From Micromonospora olivasterospora (GTDB taxonomy: Bacteria > Actinomycetota > Actinomycetes > Mycobacteriales > Micromonosporaceae), in contig NZ_VLKE01000001.1 of the NCBI RefSeq assembly GCF_007830265.1, positions 4,836,001 to 4,900,000 of the forward strand: a DNA stretch of 64,000 nt, read 5' to 3'. How positions within the stretch are numbered: the stretch's first letter is position 1; each line of letters opens with the position of its first letter. The notes under the pieces were generated by a model. The model had not been told where the DNA came from. It made no database searches and was given only the letters and a program-made list of their open reading frames with translations. Shown one piece after another: positions 19,501 through 25,851 of the stretch. The position numbers were made by a program, and so were the translations under genes.

Positions 19501-19530
19501 GGTAGATGGTGGAAAAAGGTGGAGTCGTAG
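13537..19530 (+). CDS. Giant polymorphic-toxin-like protein A, main part with papain-like module and 98-aa repeats
   Basis: 1997 codons in the frame continuing from 12653. Order: Pro-rich linker; a helical domain (PVVEQWHRFQQELADRYGGL to HHLDQYF); a second helical segment; a Ser/Asp-rich stretch; a papain-like deamidase/protease module with Cys544 (WWCVAGTL), His631 (PQHVFALY) and Asp651 (IQVRDSL), the Cys-His-Asp order of Tox-PL papain-fold toxins; three 82-residue Asp/Pro-rich repeats (15868-16600); a helical segment resembling the scaffold of OTU-like modules; and eight near-identical 98-residue repeats (17197-19530) ending in an HTH-like AVAELSGNLIT-xxSVxxWWKE. Linkers are polyproline. 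The stop TAG at 19528 falls inside repeat sequence, so the protein may be truncated. Target is unknown. Shares its first 800 residues or so with gene B. Confidence 0.7.
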   Translation: MAGAVAGRVMNRPRVQVPHIGLTTDGKSVLPVGPIPVGGDTSTGYQAGVDDPKPVVTGGQAPPPPSALPAADLPAPKLDLSVPSWSVSNLSMPAAPVPAWVAAAGGPVVEQWHRFQQELADRYGGLLAGTGQARQFPTALPVPVEQVFTEWADARQGDPAVPVFLSQVGLPATALTSEFLFGVRDRAVARVTETLAGQVPAGGQIPAAVRPEQVVAALPGEFDRQALRSIAHLAVQHHLDQYFTMGTPATAPLPGGVVPPGGVVPPGGAGVPGGSGAAAPPSDAVRAAEWQVRAHVDRSLDAILGTTPLPTAPLTVPPAVPSAVVVRPDAAQVSAVADVVRQAVTDLPARVAAAAIPDITAPHAIPFPADAPANWRTDAPAVSVTLEQRTAAAASQAEDQFTALARKYGVAPASHDTLAKSFQRDWVDGYHQVLAQAGISDTPATPSADGTPIHASDGASDTASVSDMSVFSDDMFDRDRFSHTSTTSDVSLPDAPISGDAGGGEPAVAATGPAAAMIESGKPVAGWVARAQASAGNSGDSWWCVAGTLDEFTAVYGRLGNRAVFDDRIIGPDGRLAPTMGWPQLMEILDTVPERVARPDGVAGEDVLAALRAAPGSMVVVRAAPPNEPQHVFALYSQPQKSGLPRIQVRDSLAPGSVDRPEPNDAIRDPWLRHLFASGTLLAAFDGAGRPATIADLLPGQSAGHPRPTTTGVDVSTALLASTSTPRGPSQAMRADITSPDPSLGRPSDPTENDGLSGVGLAHLDQAFQDVLDLDLGLDRMDTPTVDKDWVPGGTDQDESLYPPHGVSGMDVAWTPSMVGDDATAPVEWNAEAYDLTSLDPALLDPASTSGDLLMPDPDLDRMGTPTIDEDWVPGGTDQDGSWYPPYRMSGMDVAWTPPMVGDATAPVEWNAEAYDLTSLDPALLDPASTSGDLLMPDPDLDRMGTPTIDKDWVPGGTDQDGSWYPPYRMSGMDVAWTPPMVGDDATAPVEWNSETYDLTPLDPALLDPASTSGDLLMPDPRLEGVDLSPVPAPVPFPPVPAGLLRSGEWDRLFTRFSRAMGLGFATGEDERTRMRGAGDVRHRLRVEFDPLIDRTDFAERNGLSPADVATLRQALDARGTSALHLKEALLRLMSEVYEVNIILASAGSLFHDNYGSAPSYPRMVALDLSDTPIMPGPASLHAKEFIPASTARSAIPHPSPQPSPPVFTTALSLPEPPPPHVVNWRPRDGGPTTLREYLETLELPTGVSLNTDRQGGLTPGMAEWVKAWALGLQNETTPDGHRYTQDAVAELSGNLITQPSVGKWWKEAGPSLPPPPPDVVNWRPRDGGPTTLREYLETLELPTGVSLNTDRQGRLTPGMAEWVKAWALGLQNETTPDGHRYTLKAVAELSGNLITKPSVARWWKEAGPSLPPPPPDVVNWRPRDGGPTTLREYLETLELPTGVSLNTNKQGKLTPGMAEWVKAWAQGMQNETTPDGHPYILKAVAELSGNLITQGSVGKWWKEAGPSLPPPPPHVVNWRPRDGGPTTLREYLETLELPTGVSLNTDRQGGLTPGMAEWVKAWALGLQNETTPDGHPYRQRAVAELSGNLITQQSIGKWWKKVGPSLPPPPPHVVNWRPRDGGPTTLREYLETLELPTGVSLNTDRQGGLTPGMAEWVKAWALGLQNETTPDGHRYTQDAVAELSGNLITQPSVGKWWKEAGPSLPPPPPDVVNWRPRDGGPTTLREYLETLELPTGVSLNTNKQGKLTPGMAEWVKAWAQGMQNETTPDGHPYTLKAVAELSGNLITKPSVGKWWKEAGPSLPPPPPDVVNWRPRDGGPTTLREYLETLELPTGVSLNTNKQGKLTPGMAEWVKAWAQGMQNETTPDGHPYTLKAVAELSGNLITHQSVGNWWKEVGPSLPPPPPDVVNWRPRDGGPTTLREYLETLELPTGVSLNTDRQGGLTPGMAEWVKAWALGMQNETTPDGYPYRQRAVAELSGNLITKQSVGRWWKKVES
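15868..16600 (+). repeat. Three in-frame tandem repeats of 246/243 bp
   Basis: Units start at 15868, 16114 and 16357. Each codes for about 82 residues: LDRMxTPTxDxDWVPGGTDQ, a WTPxMVGD segment, then APVEWNAEAYDLTSLDPALL. The second unit lacks one codon (GDD to GD). DNA identity between units 2 and 3 is very high, less with unit 1, which suggests recent expansion. Acidic, Pro-rich and probably unstructured. Confidence 0.9.
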
Positions 19531-19548
19531 CTTCCCCCGCCGCCACCG
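17197..19548 (+). repeat. Eight 294-bp tandem repeats coding for 98-residue units
   Basis: Units begin at 17197, 17491, 17785, 18079, 18373, 18667, 18961 and 19255, exactly 294 bp apart. Each codes for VVNWRPRDGGPTTLREYLE, TLELPTGVSLNT-(DRQGG/DRQGR/NKQGK), LTPGMAEWVKAWA-(LGL/QGM/LGM), QNETTPDG, a variable HRYTQD/HRYTLK/HPYILK/HPYTLK/HPYRQR/YPYRQR patch, AVAELSGNLIT, then variable QPSVGK/KPSVAR/QGSVGK/QQSIGK/KPSVGK/HQSVGN/KQSVGR before WW, then a polyproline linker. The framework is virtually invariant; the changes cluster in three patches. A decayed ninth unit follows at 19549. Confidence 0.97.
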
Positions 19549-19807
19549 GACGTGGTCAATTGGCGGCCCCGCGATGGTGGCCCCACCACCCTGCGCGAAT
19601 ACCTGGAGACGCTGGAACTCCCCACCGGGGTATCCCTGAACACCGACAGGCAGGGAAGGCTGACACCGGGGATGACCGACTGGATGAAAGCCTGGGCACT
19701 GGGACTGCAGAACGAGACCACCCTGACGGCCACCCCTACACCCAGGATGTGGCGCCGCCACTGCTGCCGCCACCACCCGAAACGAGTCAAGGCCTTGAGT
19801 GCCGAGT
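19531..19807 (+). pseudogene. Decayed ninth 98-residue repeat after the stop of gene A
   Basis: Immediately after TAG at 19528-19530 the repeat sequence goes on (VVNWRPRDGGPTTLREYLE and so on). Compared with intact units the junction carries four substitutions, one of which creates the stop (TCG to TAG). Further changes give MTDWMKAW instead of MAEWVKAW, and one C is missing in ACCACCCCTGACGG (near 19720), shifting the frame. It then reads into unrelated sequence ending at TAG near 19807. So the array was longer and its end has been lost. Confidence 0.8.
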
Positions 19808-19865
19808 AGCTCGGGAGCGGCGGCCTCTGCTGATTCGTGACTTGCCGTCGATAGGGCGTGCCACC

Positions 19866-20278
19866 ATGAGAGACATGGCTGAATCCCGCAACGTACAACG
19901 TCGCTGGGCACCCGAACTGACGGAGGCGGCACCTGAGCAACGCATCGGCACGCCCCGCCCCGGGCACGGGACCATCTACGTTTACCTGAGTGGGACCGGT
20001 GAGCGGGTACGCCGCACGGTCTGGACCGCCACGTGGGAGGACCCCTTCGACCCGCCGGGGGAGGATGGGGAGGTCGCCGGTATCGAAACCCGGGAGGGAA
20101 CGCGGCAGGAGATCCTGTCGTGGGTTCGATCTCAGCCAGCGGCCACGCTGCTCCTGGCCGATCCTGACAAGGGTGGACACCCCTACCCGTCAACGACGAC
20201 GAGGTGGTCCTCCAGGAACCCACGCCGATCAGGCGTGCCCCGCGACCGGGTGACCGGGCAGGGCCGACAAGCGCATGA
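19866..20278 (+). CDS. Small acidic protein after gene A, possible immunity protein (frame break)
   Basis: From ATG at 19866 (or 19875) the frame codes for about 100 residues, with IYVYLSGTGERVRRTVWTA and EVAGIETREGTRQEILSWV segments, and then loses coding character. Adding one G to the GGG at 20170-20172 gives the continuation KGWTPLPVNDDEVVLQEPTP and a stop at 20276-20278, for a 137-aa acidic protein. Without it the frame runs to 20330 through an Arg/Ser-rich tail that looks non-coding. I do not recognise the family. Its place directly behind a toxin-like gene, its size and its acidity fit an immunity protein, which is inference only. Confidence 0.5.
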
Positions 20279-20354
20279 GGCGTTGACCTGCTGTCGGCGA
20301 TCCCGGTCATCCGCGTGTCGGCGGGAGTGACGGCGACGGGTTAGGCTGCCCGCC

Positions 20355-20846
20355 GTGGCAGGTCTGTTGAGGAGTGTGGCGTCCCGGCTGGGCCGGGTGA
20401 CCCGGGGTGCGGCCGCGACGCGTACGCCGGGGCCGATCCCGGCGCAGGTCGCGCGGCGCCGGCAGGTCTCGGCGTTGCAACGGCGGCAGCTGAGCTACGC
20501 CCCGGAGCCGGACGGGCAGGCCGACCCGGGCGAGATCGTCTGGACCTGGGTGCCCTACGAGGACGACCCGAGGCAGGGCAAGGACCGGCCGGTGCTGGTC
20601 GTCGGCCGGCAGAGCCAGACCCTGTTCGGGCTGATGCTGTCCAGCCAGAGCGAGCGGGACGGCCAGCGGCACTGGCTGTCCCTCGGCCCCGGCGCGTGGG
20701 ACCACGAGAATCGGCCGAGCTGGGTCCGGCTCGACCGCGTGCTCACCATGCGCGAGGACAGCATCCGGCGCGAGGGCGCGGTGCTCGACCGGGCCCGCTT
20801 CGACCGGGTCGGGCAGGCCCTGCGCGCCGGCTACGGCTGGCGCTGA
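20355..20846 (+). CDS. PemK/MazF-like family protein
   Basis: 163 aa. The core GEIVWTWVPYEDDPRQGKDR followed by PVLVVGR is the PemK/MazF N-terminal signature, in which the loop between strands 1 and 2 contacts RNA, and WVRLDRVLTM near the end matches the family's last conserved strand. MazF proteins are about 110 aa; the extra basic N-terminal 50 residues (RSVASRLGRVTRGAAATRT) are not part of the fold. No antitoxin gene precedes it, so it may be one of the solitary actinobacterial PemK-like proteins rather than half of a toxin-antitoxin pair. GTG start at 20355. Confidence 0.75.
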   Translation: MAGLLRSVASRLGRVTRGAAATRTPGPIPAQVARRRQVSALQRRQLSYAPEPDGQADPGEIVWTWVPYEDDPRQGKDRPVLVVGRQSQTLFGLMLSSQSERDGQRHWLSLGPGAWDHENRPSWVRLDRVLTMREDSIRREGAVLDRARFDRVGQALRAGYGWR

Positions 20847-20952
20847 TCCCCGGACGCGCGCTCCGCCCGCGGTGCGCGCGTCCGCCCGGCCGGGTGGTCG
20901 GCGACACGATGCGCGCTCCTTCCGCGGCCGTGCGGTCGGCACCGCGGCGCGG

Positions 20953-21618
20953 TCAGGCGCTGTCGACGAGCTGGACCGGGCCAGGGAGGTCGCCGAGGAG
21001 CTGGCGGGCGGCCCGGGGCGCGCCGACGCTCTTCGCCCGGTACATCGCCGCGTCGGCGCGGTCGAGTGCCTCGGTGAGCTGGTTCGGGCAGGTGACCGGC
21101 GCGAGCCCGACCGACGCGGTCACCCGCAGGGTGCAGGTGTCGAGCGAAATCGGCGCGGCGAGTGACTCGCAGAGCCGCCGGGTGGCGTGCTCGATCCACC
21201 GCCGGTCGACGGTCGGGCTGGTCAGCAGGCCGGCGAACTCGTCGCCGCCGAGGCGGGCCACCAGGTTGTCGCCGGCGAAGGCGGCCAGCCGCTCGGCCAC
21301 GCAGATCAGCACCTTGTCCCCGGCGGCGTGCCCGTACCGGTCGTTGACCTGCTTGAAGCCGTCGAGGTCGAGCACCACCGCGATCAGTGGCTGGCCGGCG
21401 GCGTCGGTCAGCAGCGCCGCCGCCAGCCGGAAGAACGCGCGCCGGTTGGGCAGCCCGGTGAGCGGGTCGTGACTGGCGGCGTGCCGCTCGGCGGCCAGTT
21501 CGGCCTGCAGGTGGGCGATCTCCGCCTCGGCCAGCAGGGCGCGGCGTCGTAGCTGCCAGGCGGAGACGAGGGCGCCGGCGGCCGAGATCCCGGACGCGAT
21601 GGTCAACGGATCCGGCAC
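20953..21618 (-). CDS. GGDEF-domain protein (putative diguanylate cyclase)
   Basis: 221 aa if started at GTG 21618, which has GGGGAGGG directly upstream on this strand; codons further up would add an unconserved stretch. One N-terminal hydrophobic segment (LTIASGISAAGALVSAW), a short coiled region (AEIAHLQAELAAERHAAS), then a full GGDEF domain: DPLTGLPNRRAF, DLDGFKQVNDRYGH, and the active-site loop RLGGDEF. The RxxD inhibitory site is not evident upstream of GGDEF. It would make c-di-GMP, which controls development in actinomycetes. Convergent with the PemK-like gene. Confidence 0.9.
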   Translation of the reverse strand: MPDPLTIASGISAAGALVSAWQLRRRALLAEAEIAHLQAELAAERHAASHDPLTGLPNRRAFFRLAAALLTDAAGQPLIAVVLDLDGFKQVNDRYGHAAGDKVLICVAERLAAFAGDNLVARLGGDEFAGLLTSPTVDRRWIEHATRRLCESLAAPISLDTCTLRVTASVGLAPVTCPNQLTEALDRADAAMYRAKSVGAPRAARQLLGDLPGPVQLVDSA

Positions 21619-21770
21619 GAGCCCTCCCCTCGCCGCGTCGGCCGGCGGGTGCCGGCAGGCGATGGCCGACGCCCCTCCGGTACCACGTTTGCCCTGGTCT
21701 GAGCCCAGGTCGGGTAACCCAAAGTGAGCGGATGGGTACTGCCCATGTGCAGTATCATGCTCGGTGTCCG

Positions 21771-21806
21771 ATGCAGATGCAATAGCAGATGCACGTGCAG
21801 ATGCAA
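21771..21806 (+). promoter_or_regulatory. Direct repeats of GCAGATGCA upstream of the DUF397 gene
   Basis: ATGCAGATGCAA (21771-21782), GCAGATGCAC (21785-21794) and GTGCAGATGCAA (21795-21806) are clustered 77-112 nt before the DUF397 start, with related half sites (CATGTGCAGTATCATGC) at 21744-21760. Such regularly spaced short direct repeats look like an operator, perhaps for the HTH-DUF5753 regulator encoded next. No direct evidence. Confidence 0.4.
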
Positions 21807-21882
21807 CCGTTTCGGCCCGCAACCCTCGCCAGCACCGCTCCTCCCGCGGCATCGGCAGGCGCCCGAGGAGAAAGACGTCCCC

Positions 21883-22122
21883 ATGCAGCAGCCGACCAAC
21901 GGCGTTCCCACGGCCCAGCTACCCCCGCTGAACTGGCAGAAGAGCCGGCGGAGCAATCCCAGCGGCAACTGCGTCGAGCTGGCCGCGCTCCCGGGTGGTG
22001 CCGGGATCGCGGTACGCAACTCGCGCCATCCGGAGGGGCCGGCGCTGATCTACACGGTGGACGAGATCGCGGCGTTCGTGCTCGGCGCCCGCGACGGGGA
22101 CTTCGACCATCTGATCAATTGA
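21883..22122 (+). CDS. DUF397 domain protein
   Basis: 79 aa. WQKSRRSNPSGNCVELA, then GGAGIAVRNSRHPEGPALIY and an FDHLIN end make up a full DUF397 domain (W-xKSxxS-xxxxxCVEVA; VRDSKxPxGPxL). ATG at 21883 follows GAGGAGAAAG. DUF397 proteins in streptomycetes and relatives are typically encoded beside an HTH-DUF5753 regulator and act as its small partner (WhiJ-type systems); the next gene downstream is exactly that, 150 nt away. Confidence 0.88.
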   Translation: MQQPTNGVPTAQLPPLNWQKSRRSNPSGNCVELAALPGGAGIAVRNSRHPEGPALIYTVDEIAAFVLGARDGDFDHLIN

Positions 22123-22270
22123 CGCGGCGTCACCGGTCAACCGCGTCCCGTCAGGTGGGAGCGGGGGGTCGGTCCACGCCGTTCACCTCACTCTCGGTCC
22201 GTGGCATGCTTACACGTCGGCCGGGGTGGGGCCCGGCCGGCGAGAGGTGCCAGGTGGAGGGTCAGGCGTG

Positions 22271-23155
22271 ATGACGGTTCCCGCCGAGGGGGGTCCGGCC
22301 ACCGGTCCCACCGTGCTGCGCATGCTGCTCGGCGCGCAGCTGCGCCGGCTGCGCGAGGCCAGCGGGGTGACCCGGGAGAGCGCCGGGTGGGAGATCCGCG
22401 CCTCCGAGTCGAAGATCAGCCGGATGGAGCTGGGCCGGGTCGGTTTCAAGGAACGCGACGTCGCCGACCTGCTGACCCTGTACGGGGTGGTCGACCCGGA
22501 CGAGCGGGAGGCCATGCTCAAGCTCGCCCGGGACGCGAACAACCCCGGCTGGTGGCACCGGTACGGCGACGTGCTGCCCTCGTGGTTCCAGTCCTACCTG
22601 GGCCTGGAGGCCGCCGCCGCGCTGATCCGCAGCTACGAGGTCCAGTTCGTGCCCGGCCTGCTGCAGACCCCCGAGTACGCCCGGGCGGTCGTCCTGCTCG
22701 GCCACGCCCGCGCGGGCACGGAGGAGATCGACCGCCGGGTCGGCCTGCGCATGCGGCGCCAGGAACTGCTGAGCCGCCCGGAGCCCCCGCAGCTGTGGGC
22801 GGTGCTCGACGAGGCGGCCCTGCGCCGGCCGATCGGCGGGCCCGAGGTGATGCGCGGCCAGCTCACCGCCCTGATCGAGGCGACCCGCTCGCCGCACGTG
22901 CGGCTGCAGATCATCCCGTTCGACGCGGGCGGGCACGCGGCGGCGGGCGGTGCGTTCACCATCCTCCGCTTCGGCGACCAGGACCTGCCGGACATCGTCT
23001 ACATCGAACAGCTCACCAGCGCCCTCTACCTCGACAAGCGGGACGACCTGGACTACTACGCGGCGGCCATGGAACGGCTCTGCGTCGAGGCCGAGCCGCC
23101 GGAGCGGACGCCGGACCTGCTCGCCCGGCTGCGCGACGAGCTGTACCCGGGCTGA
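22271..23155 (+). CDS. HTH (XRE) DUF5753 transcriptional regulator, WhiJ-like
   Basis: 294 aa from ATG 22271 (GTG at 22268 is equally possible; GGAGG lies at 22256-22260). N-terminal XRE-type helix-turn-helix: LLGAQLRRLREASGVTRESA then SESKISRMELGRVGFKERDV. The rest is a DUF5753 domain: SYEVQFVPGLLQTPEYARAV, VLDEAALRRPIGG, VRLQIIPFDAGGHAA, FTILRF and YIEQLTSALYLDK. Pairs with the DUF397 gene upstream. Probably controls its own pair and a morphological or metabolic target. Target is not visible here. Confidence 0.92.
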   Translation: MTVPAEGGPATGPTVLRMLLGAQLRRLREASGVTRESAGWEIRASESKISRMELGRVGFKERDVADLLTLYGVVDPDEREAMLKLARDANNPGWWHRYGDVLPSWFQSYLGLEAAAALIRSYEVQFVPGLLQTPEYARAVVLLGHARAGTEEIDRRVGLRMRRQELLSRPEPPQLWAVLDEAALRRPIGGPEVMRGQLTALIEATRSPHVRLQIIPFDAGGHAAAGGAFTILRFGDQDLPDIVYIEQLTSALYLDKRDDLDYYAAAMERLCVEAEPPERTPDLLARLRDELYPG

Positions 23156-23306
23156 GTGGCGGCCCGGCCTCGGGGCGGCCCGGGAGTTCACCCCATGTGG
23201 GGACCGGCGCCCGGTCCGCCCGTCCGGGCACGGACCGGACGATCCGACCCGCACCGGGCACCGTGGTTGGTGCCCGGCGGCGGCCGGCAGGCAGACTGGA
23301 CCAATC

Positions 23307-24866
23307 ATGTCGCCGTTCACTCCCACCCTCCGGCTGCACGACCGGTACGTCCTGCGCGAGCGCATCGGCCTCGGCGGGATGTCCGAGGTGTGGCGCGCCG
23401 ACGACGAGGTGCTGCACCGACCCGTCGCGGTCAAGGCCCTCGCGGCGCAGTTCGCCACCGATCCGCAGCTGCGGGCCACGATCCAGCGCGAGGCCCGGGC
23501 CGCCGCCCGGCTCACCCACCCGCACGTCACCCAGGTGTACGACTACGGCGAGGCGACCCTCGACGGCGGCAGGGTGGTGCCGTACCTGGTGATGGAGCTG
23601 GTCGAGGGGCGCAACCTCGCCGACCGGCTCGACGCCGGGCCGCTGCCCTGGCCGGAGGCCGTCCGGACGGCCGGCCAGGTCGCCGCCGCGCTGGCCGCCG
23701 CCCACCGCATCGGCGTGGTGCACCGGGACATCAAGCCGGGCAACGTCATGCTCACCGAGACCGGCGCCAAGGTGCTCGACTTCGGCATCGCCGCGCTCGC
23801 CGGGCCGCACCACCCGCTCGCCGGCCAGACCGGTGAGCTGGTCATGGGCACCCCCGCGTACTTCGCGCCGGAGCGGCTCACTCCCGGGCCGCCGAACCCG
23901 GCCAGCGACGTCTACGCCCTCGGCGCCCTGCTCTACCGGACCCTCACCGGACGGGCCCCGCTGCCCGTGCAGAGCTGGGAGGACGCCCTCGCGGTGCACG
24001 CCCGGCCCGCCCCCGTCGCGCCGCCGCGGGTCCCCGGGCTGCCCCCGGACGTCGCCGCGCTCACCCTGGCCTGCCTGTCCGCCGACCCGGCCGGCCGGCC
24101 CACCGCCGCCCAGCTCGCCGCCCGGCTCGGCGCGCCGACGGCCGACCAGCCGACGGCGGCGCTGCCGACCGTGTCCCGCGCCGCCGCGCACCCGCCCACC
24201 CTGATCGACCGCGCCGGTCCGGCCGCCCGACCGGCCCCGCCCCGCGCCGCGGCGGCGGCCCCGGTCCGGTCCGGGTCGCCGCCCGCCGGTCCGGTCCGGT
24301 CCGGGTCGCCGCCCGCCGGTCCGGTCCGGTCCGGGCCGCCGCCCGTTGATCCGGTCCGGCCGGTCCCGCCGCGCCGCGGCAACCGCCTCGTCGGCGTCCT
24401 CGTCGCGGCCGGCGTGGTGCTGCTGCTCGGGCTCGTCGGGCTGCTCGCCCTCGGTGACGAGTCGCCCAACCCCCCGGTCGCCGGCCCCGGGACCAGCGCG
24501 CCGGCGGACGAGCAGCCGACCGGGGCCGCGACGCCGTCCGAGGCGGCCACCCCGAGCGGCGCCCCGCCGACCACCGGGCGGACGCAGCCGGTCAGCCTCC
24601 GCGAGCTGGCCGCCGCGGTCGTCGCCGTCGTCGACGAGGCGGAGACCCGGGGGGAGATCGACCCGAAGACGGCCGACGAGCTGCGCGACAAGGTTCGGGA
24701 CCTGGAACGCGGCAAGCCGAAGGACCGGATCAAGCGGATCCGGGACCTGCGCGAGCGCGTCGCCGAGGCGATCGAGAAGGACCGGATCCGGGGGGAGGCC
24801 GCCGGGCAGCTCGGCGCCCTGCTCGCCCCCTACCGGCAGTCGGGCGGGGGCGGCGAGGACGACTGA
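23307..24866 (+). CDS. Membrane Ser/Thr protein kinase
   Basis: 519 aa. Kinase domain at residues about 12-275: glycine loop RIGLGGMSEVW, VAVKAL lysine, catalytic HRDIKPGNVM, DFGIA, and the APER/substrate-binding segment. Then a Pro-rich juxtamembrane linker (residues about 275-365) with a 30-bp in-frame repeat coding PVRSGSPPAG, twice exact and once changed (24262-24340). One membrane helix at about 370-390 (VGVLVAAGVVLLLGLVGLLAL), then a Thr/Pro-rich stretch and an extracytoplasmic helical domain (bases about 24590-24850: LAAAVVAVVDEAETRGEIDP, LRDKVRDLERGK). No PASTA repeats, so it is not PknB. The helical sensor resembles the C-terminal tail found on other actinobacterial kinases. ATG at 23307. 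Confidence 0.92.
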   Translation: MSPFTPTLRLHDRYVLRERIGLGGMSEVWRADDEVLHRPVAVKALAAQFATDPQLRATIQREARAAARLTHPHVTQVYDYGEATLDGGRVVPYLVMELVEGRNLADRLDAGPLPWPEAVRTAGQVAAALAAAHRIGVVHRDIKPGNVMLTETGAKVLDFGIAALAGPHHPLAGQTGELVMGTPAYFAPERLTPGPPNPASDVYALGALLYRTLTGRAPLPVQSWEDALAVHARPAPVAPPRVPGLPPDVAALTLACLSADPAGRPTAAQLAARLGAPTADQPTAALPTVSRAAAHPPTLIDRAGPAARPAPPRAAAAAPVRSGSPPAGPVRSGSPPAGPVRSGPPPVDPVRPVPPRRGNRLVGVLVAAGVVLLLGLVGLLALGDESPNPPVAGPGTSAPADEQPTGAATPSEAATPSGAPPTTGRTQPVSLRELAAAVVAVVDEAETRGEIDPKTADELRDKVRDLERGKPKDRIKRIRDLRERVAEAIEKDRIRGEAAGQLGALLAPYRQSGGGGEDD

Positions 24867-24869
24867 GCC

Positions 24870-25691
24870 TCACGCGACCGGGCCTGCGGCCTCCTCGCGC
24901 CGCGGGCCGAGGAGGAACTCCGCCAGGACGGGGGCCAGGGCCTCCTCGGGCACCTGGTGCCAGTCGCCCGCCATGCCCCGCAGCCGGCCGGCGGGCAGCG
25001 CCTCCGCCACGCCCCGCGCCCAGCCGCGCAACCGCTCGTCGCTGCTCTCGCTGTGCACGACCAGCGCGGGGACGGTCACCGCCGACACCTCGGCCCGCGA
25101 CAGGCAGCCGGTGACCGTCAGGTCGTAGACGAGGGTGTGCGCCAGCCCCTCCAGCGTCGGCCAGAGCGGCCCGTGCCGCATCCCCTCGACCAACTCCGCG
25201 GGCACCCCGATCTGGCGCTGGAAGTGGGCCACCGCGTCGCCGCGCCGCCCGGCCGCCACCAGCGCGGCGATCTCGCCGGCCAGGCCCTCGCCGGGCGGTG
25301 TCGGCGGGGCGGCGAAGTCCAGCGGCGGCTCCAGCAGCGCCAGGCCCGCGACGGGCACCCCGCGGGCCGCCGCGAGCAGTGCCAGGACCGCGCCGGAGGA
25401 GAACCCGAACAGGTACGCCGACCCGCCCGCCTCCGCCACGAGCGCGCGCAGGTCGTCGACCTCCCGGTCCACCGTGTACGGCGGTGTGTCGCCGCTCTCG
25501 CCCCGGCCCCGGCGGTCGTAGCAGAAGACGGTGAACCGGTCGGCGAGCAGGGCGGCCAGGCCCCGCATCGGGCCGAAACCCCGGAAGCCGCTGGCGGCGT
25601 CGACCATGACCAGCGCCGGCCCCCGCCCGACGCGCTCGTACGCGATCACCGTGCCGTCCGCCGAGCGGACCGTCTCTGTCGTCGGCGTCAT
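24870..25691 (-). CDS. Alpha/beta hydrolase
   Basis: 273 aa. Nucleophile elbow GFSSG (Ser about residue 98), family strand FTVFCYDRRGRGESGDTPPY, acid region VPALVVHSESSDE, catalytic His in GDWHQVP near the end. The substrate is not predictable; short-chain esterase or haloperoxidase-like enzymes have this layout. ATG at 25691. The end is 3 nt from the end of the convergent kinase gene. Confidence 0.88.
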   Translation of the reverse strand: MTPTTETVRSADGTVIAYERVGRGPALVMVDAASGFRGFGPMRGLAALLADRFTVFCYDRRGRGESGDTPPYTVDREVDDLRALVAEAGGSAYLFGFSSGAVLALLAAARGVPVAGLALLEPPLDFAAPPTPPGEGLAGEIAALVAAGRRGDAVAHFQRQIGVPAELVEGMRHGPLWPTLEGLAHTLVYDLTVTGCLSRAEVSAVTVPALVVHSESSDERLRGWARGVAEALPAGRLRGMAGDWHQVPEEALAPVLAEFLLGPRREEAAGPVA

Positions 25692-25851
25692 GCCCGGTCA
25701 CCCCGTCCGTGCTCGTGCGCCCCGGCCGCTCCGGGGCCCTGGGTCAGAACCTAGGGGTCGGGTACGACGCTTCGGCGTCCAGGGCCGCGACGCGCCGTAG
25801 CCGGGCGTGCAGCCGGCCGAAGGCGTGGCAGTCGGCGAAGACGGTCACTAA

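Noticed and set aside
17197..19804. Regular repeats resembling a CRISPR array
   Set aside because: The unit is 294 bp and fully coding, with no spacer/repeat alternation.
17176..20310. Long minus-strand open frame with regular repeats
   Set aside because: It is the reverse of the 98-residue repeat array; its repetitive protein (GGATIAGPPIDHV and so on) mirrors gene A and has no start signals.
20355..20846. Toxin-antitoxin pair with the PemK-like gene
   Set aside because: No small antitoxin frame with a ribosome binding site lies directly before it; the preceding ORF ends at 20278 and looks linked to gene A.
25744..25850. Minus-strand reading FADCHAFGRLHARLRRVAAL up to TGA at 25744, cut by the IS
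   Set aside because: It looks like a gene end, but no partner part exists on the far side of the IS where dedA begins, so it cannot be supported as a gene.
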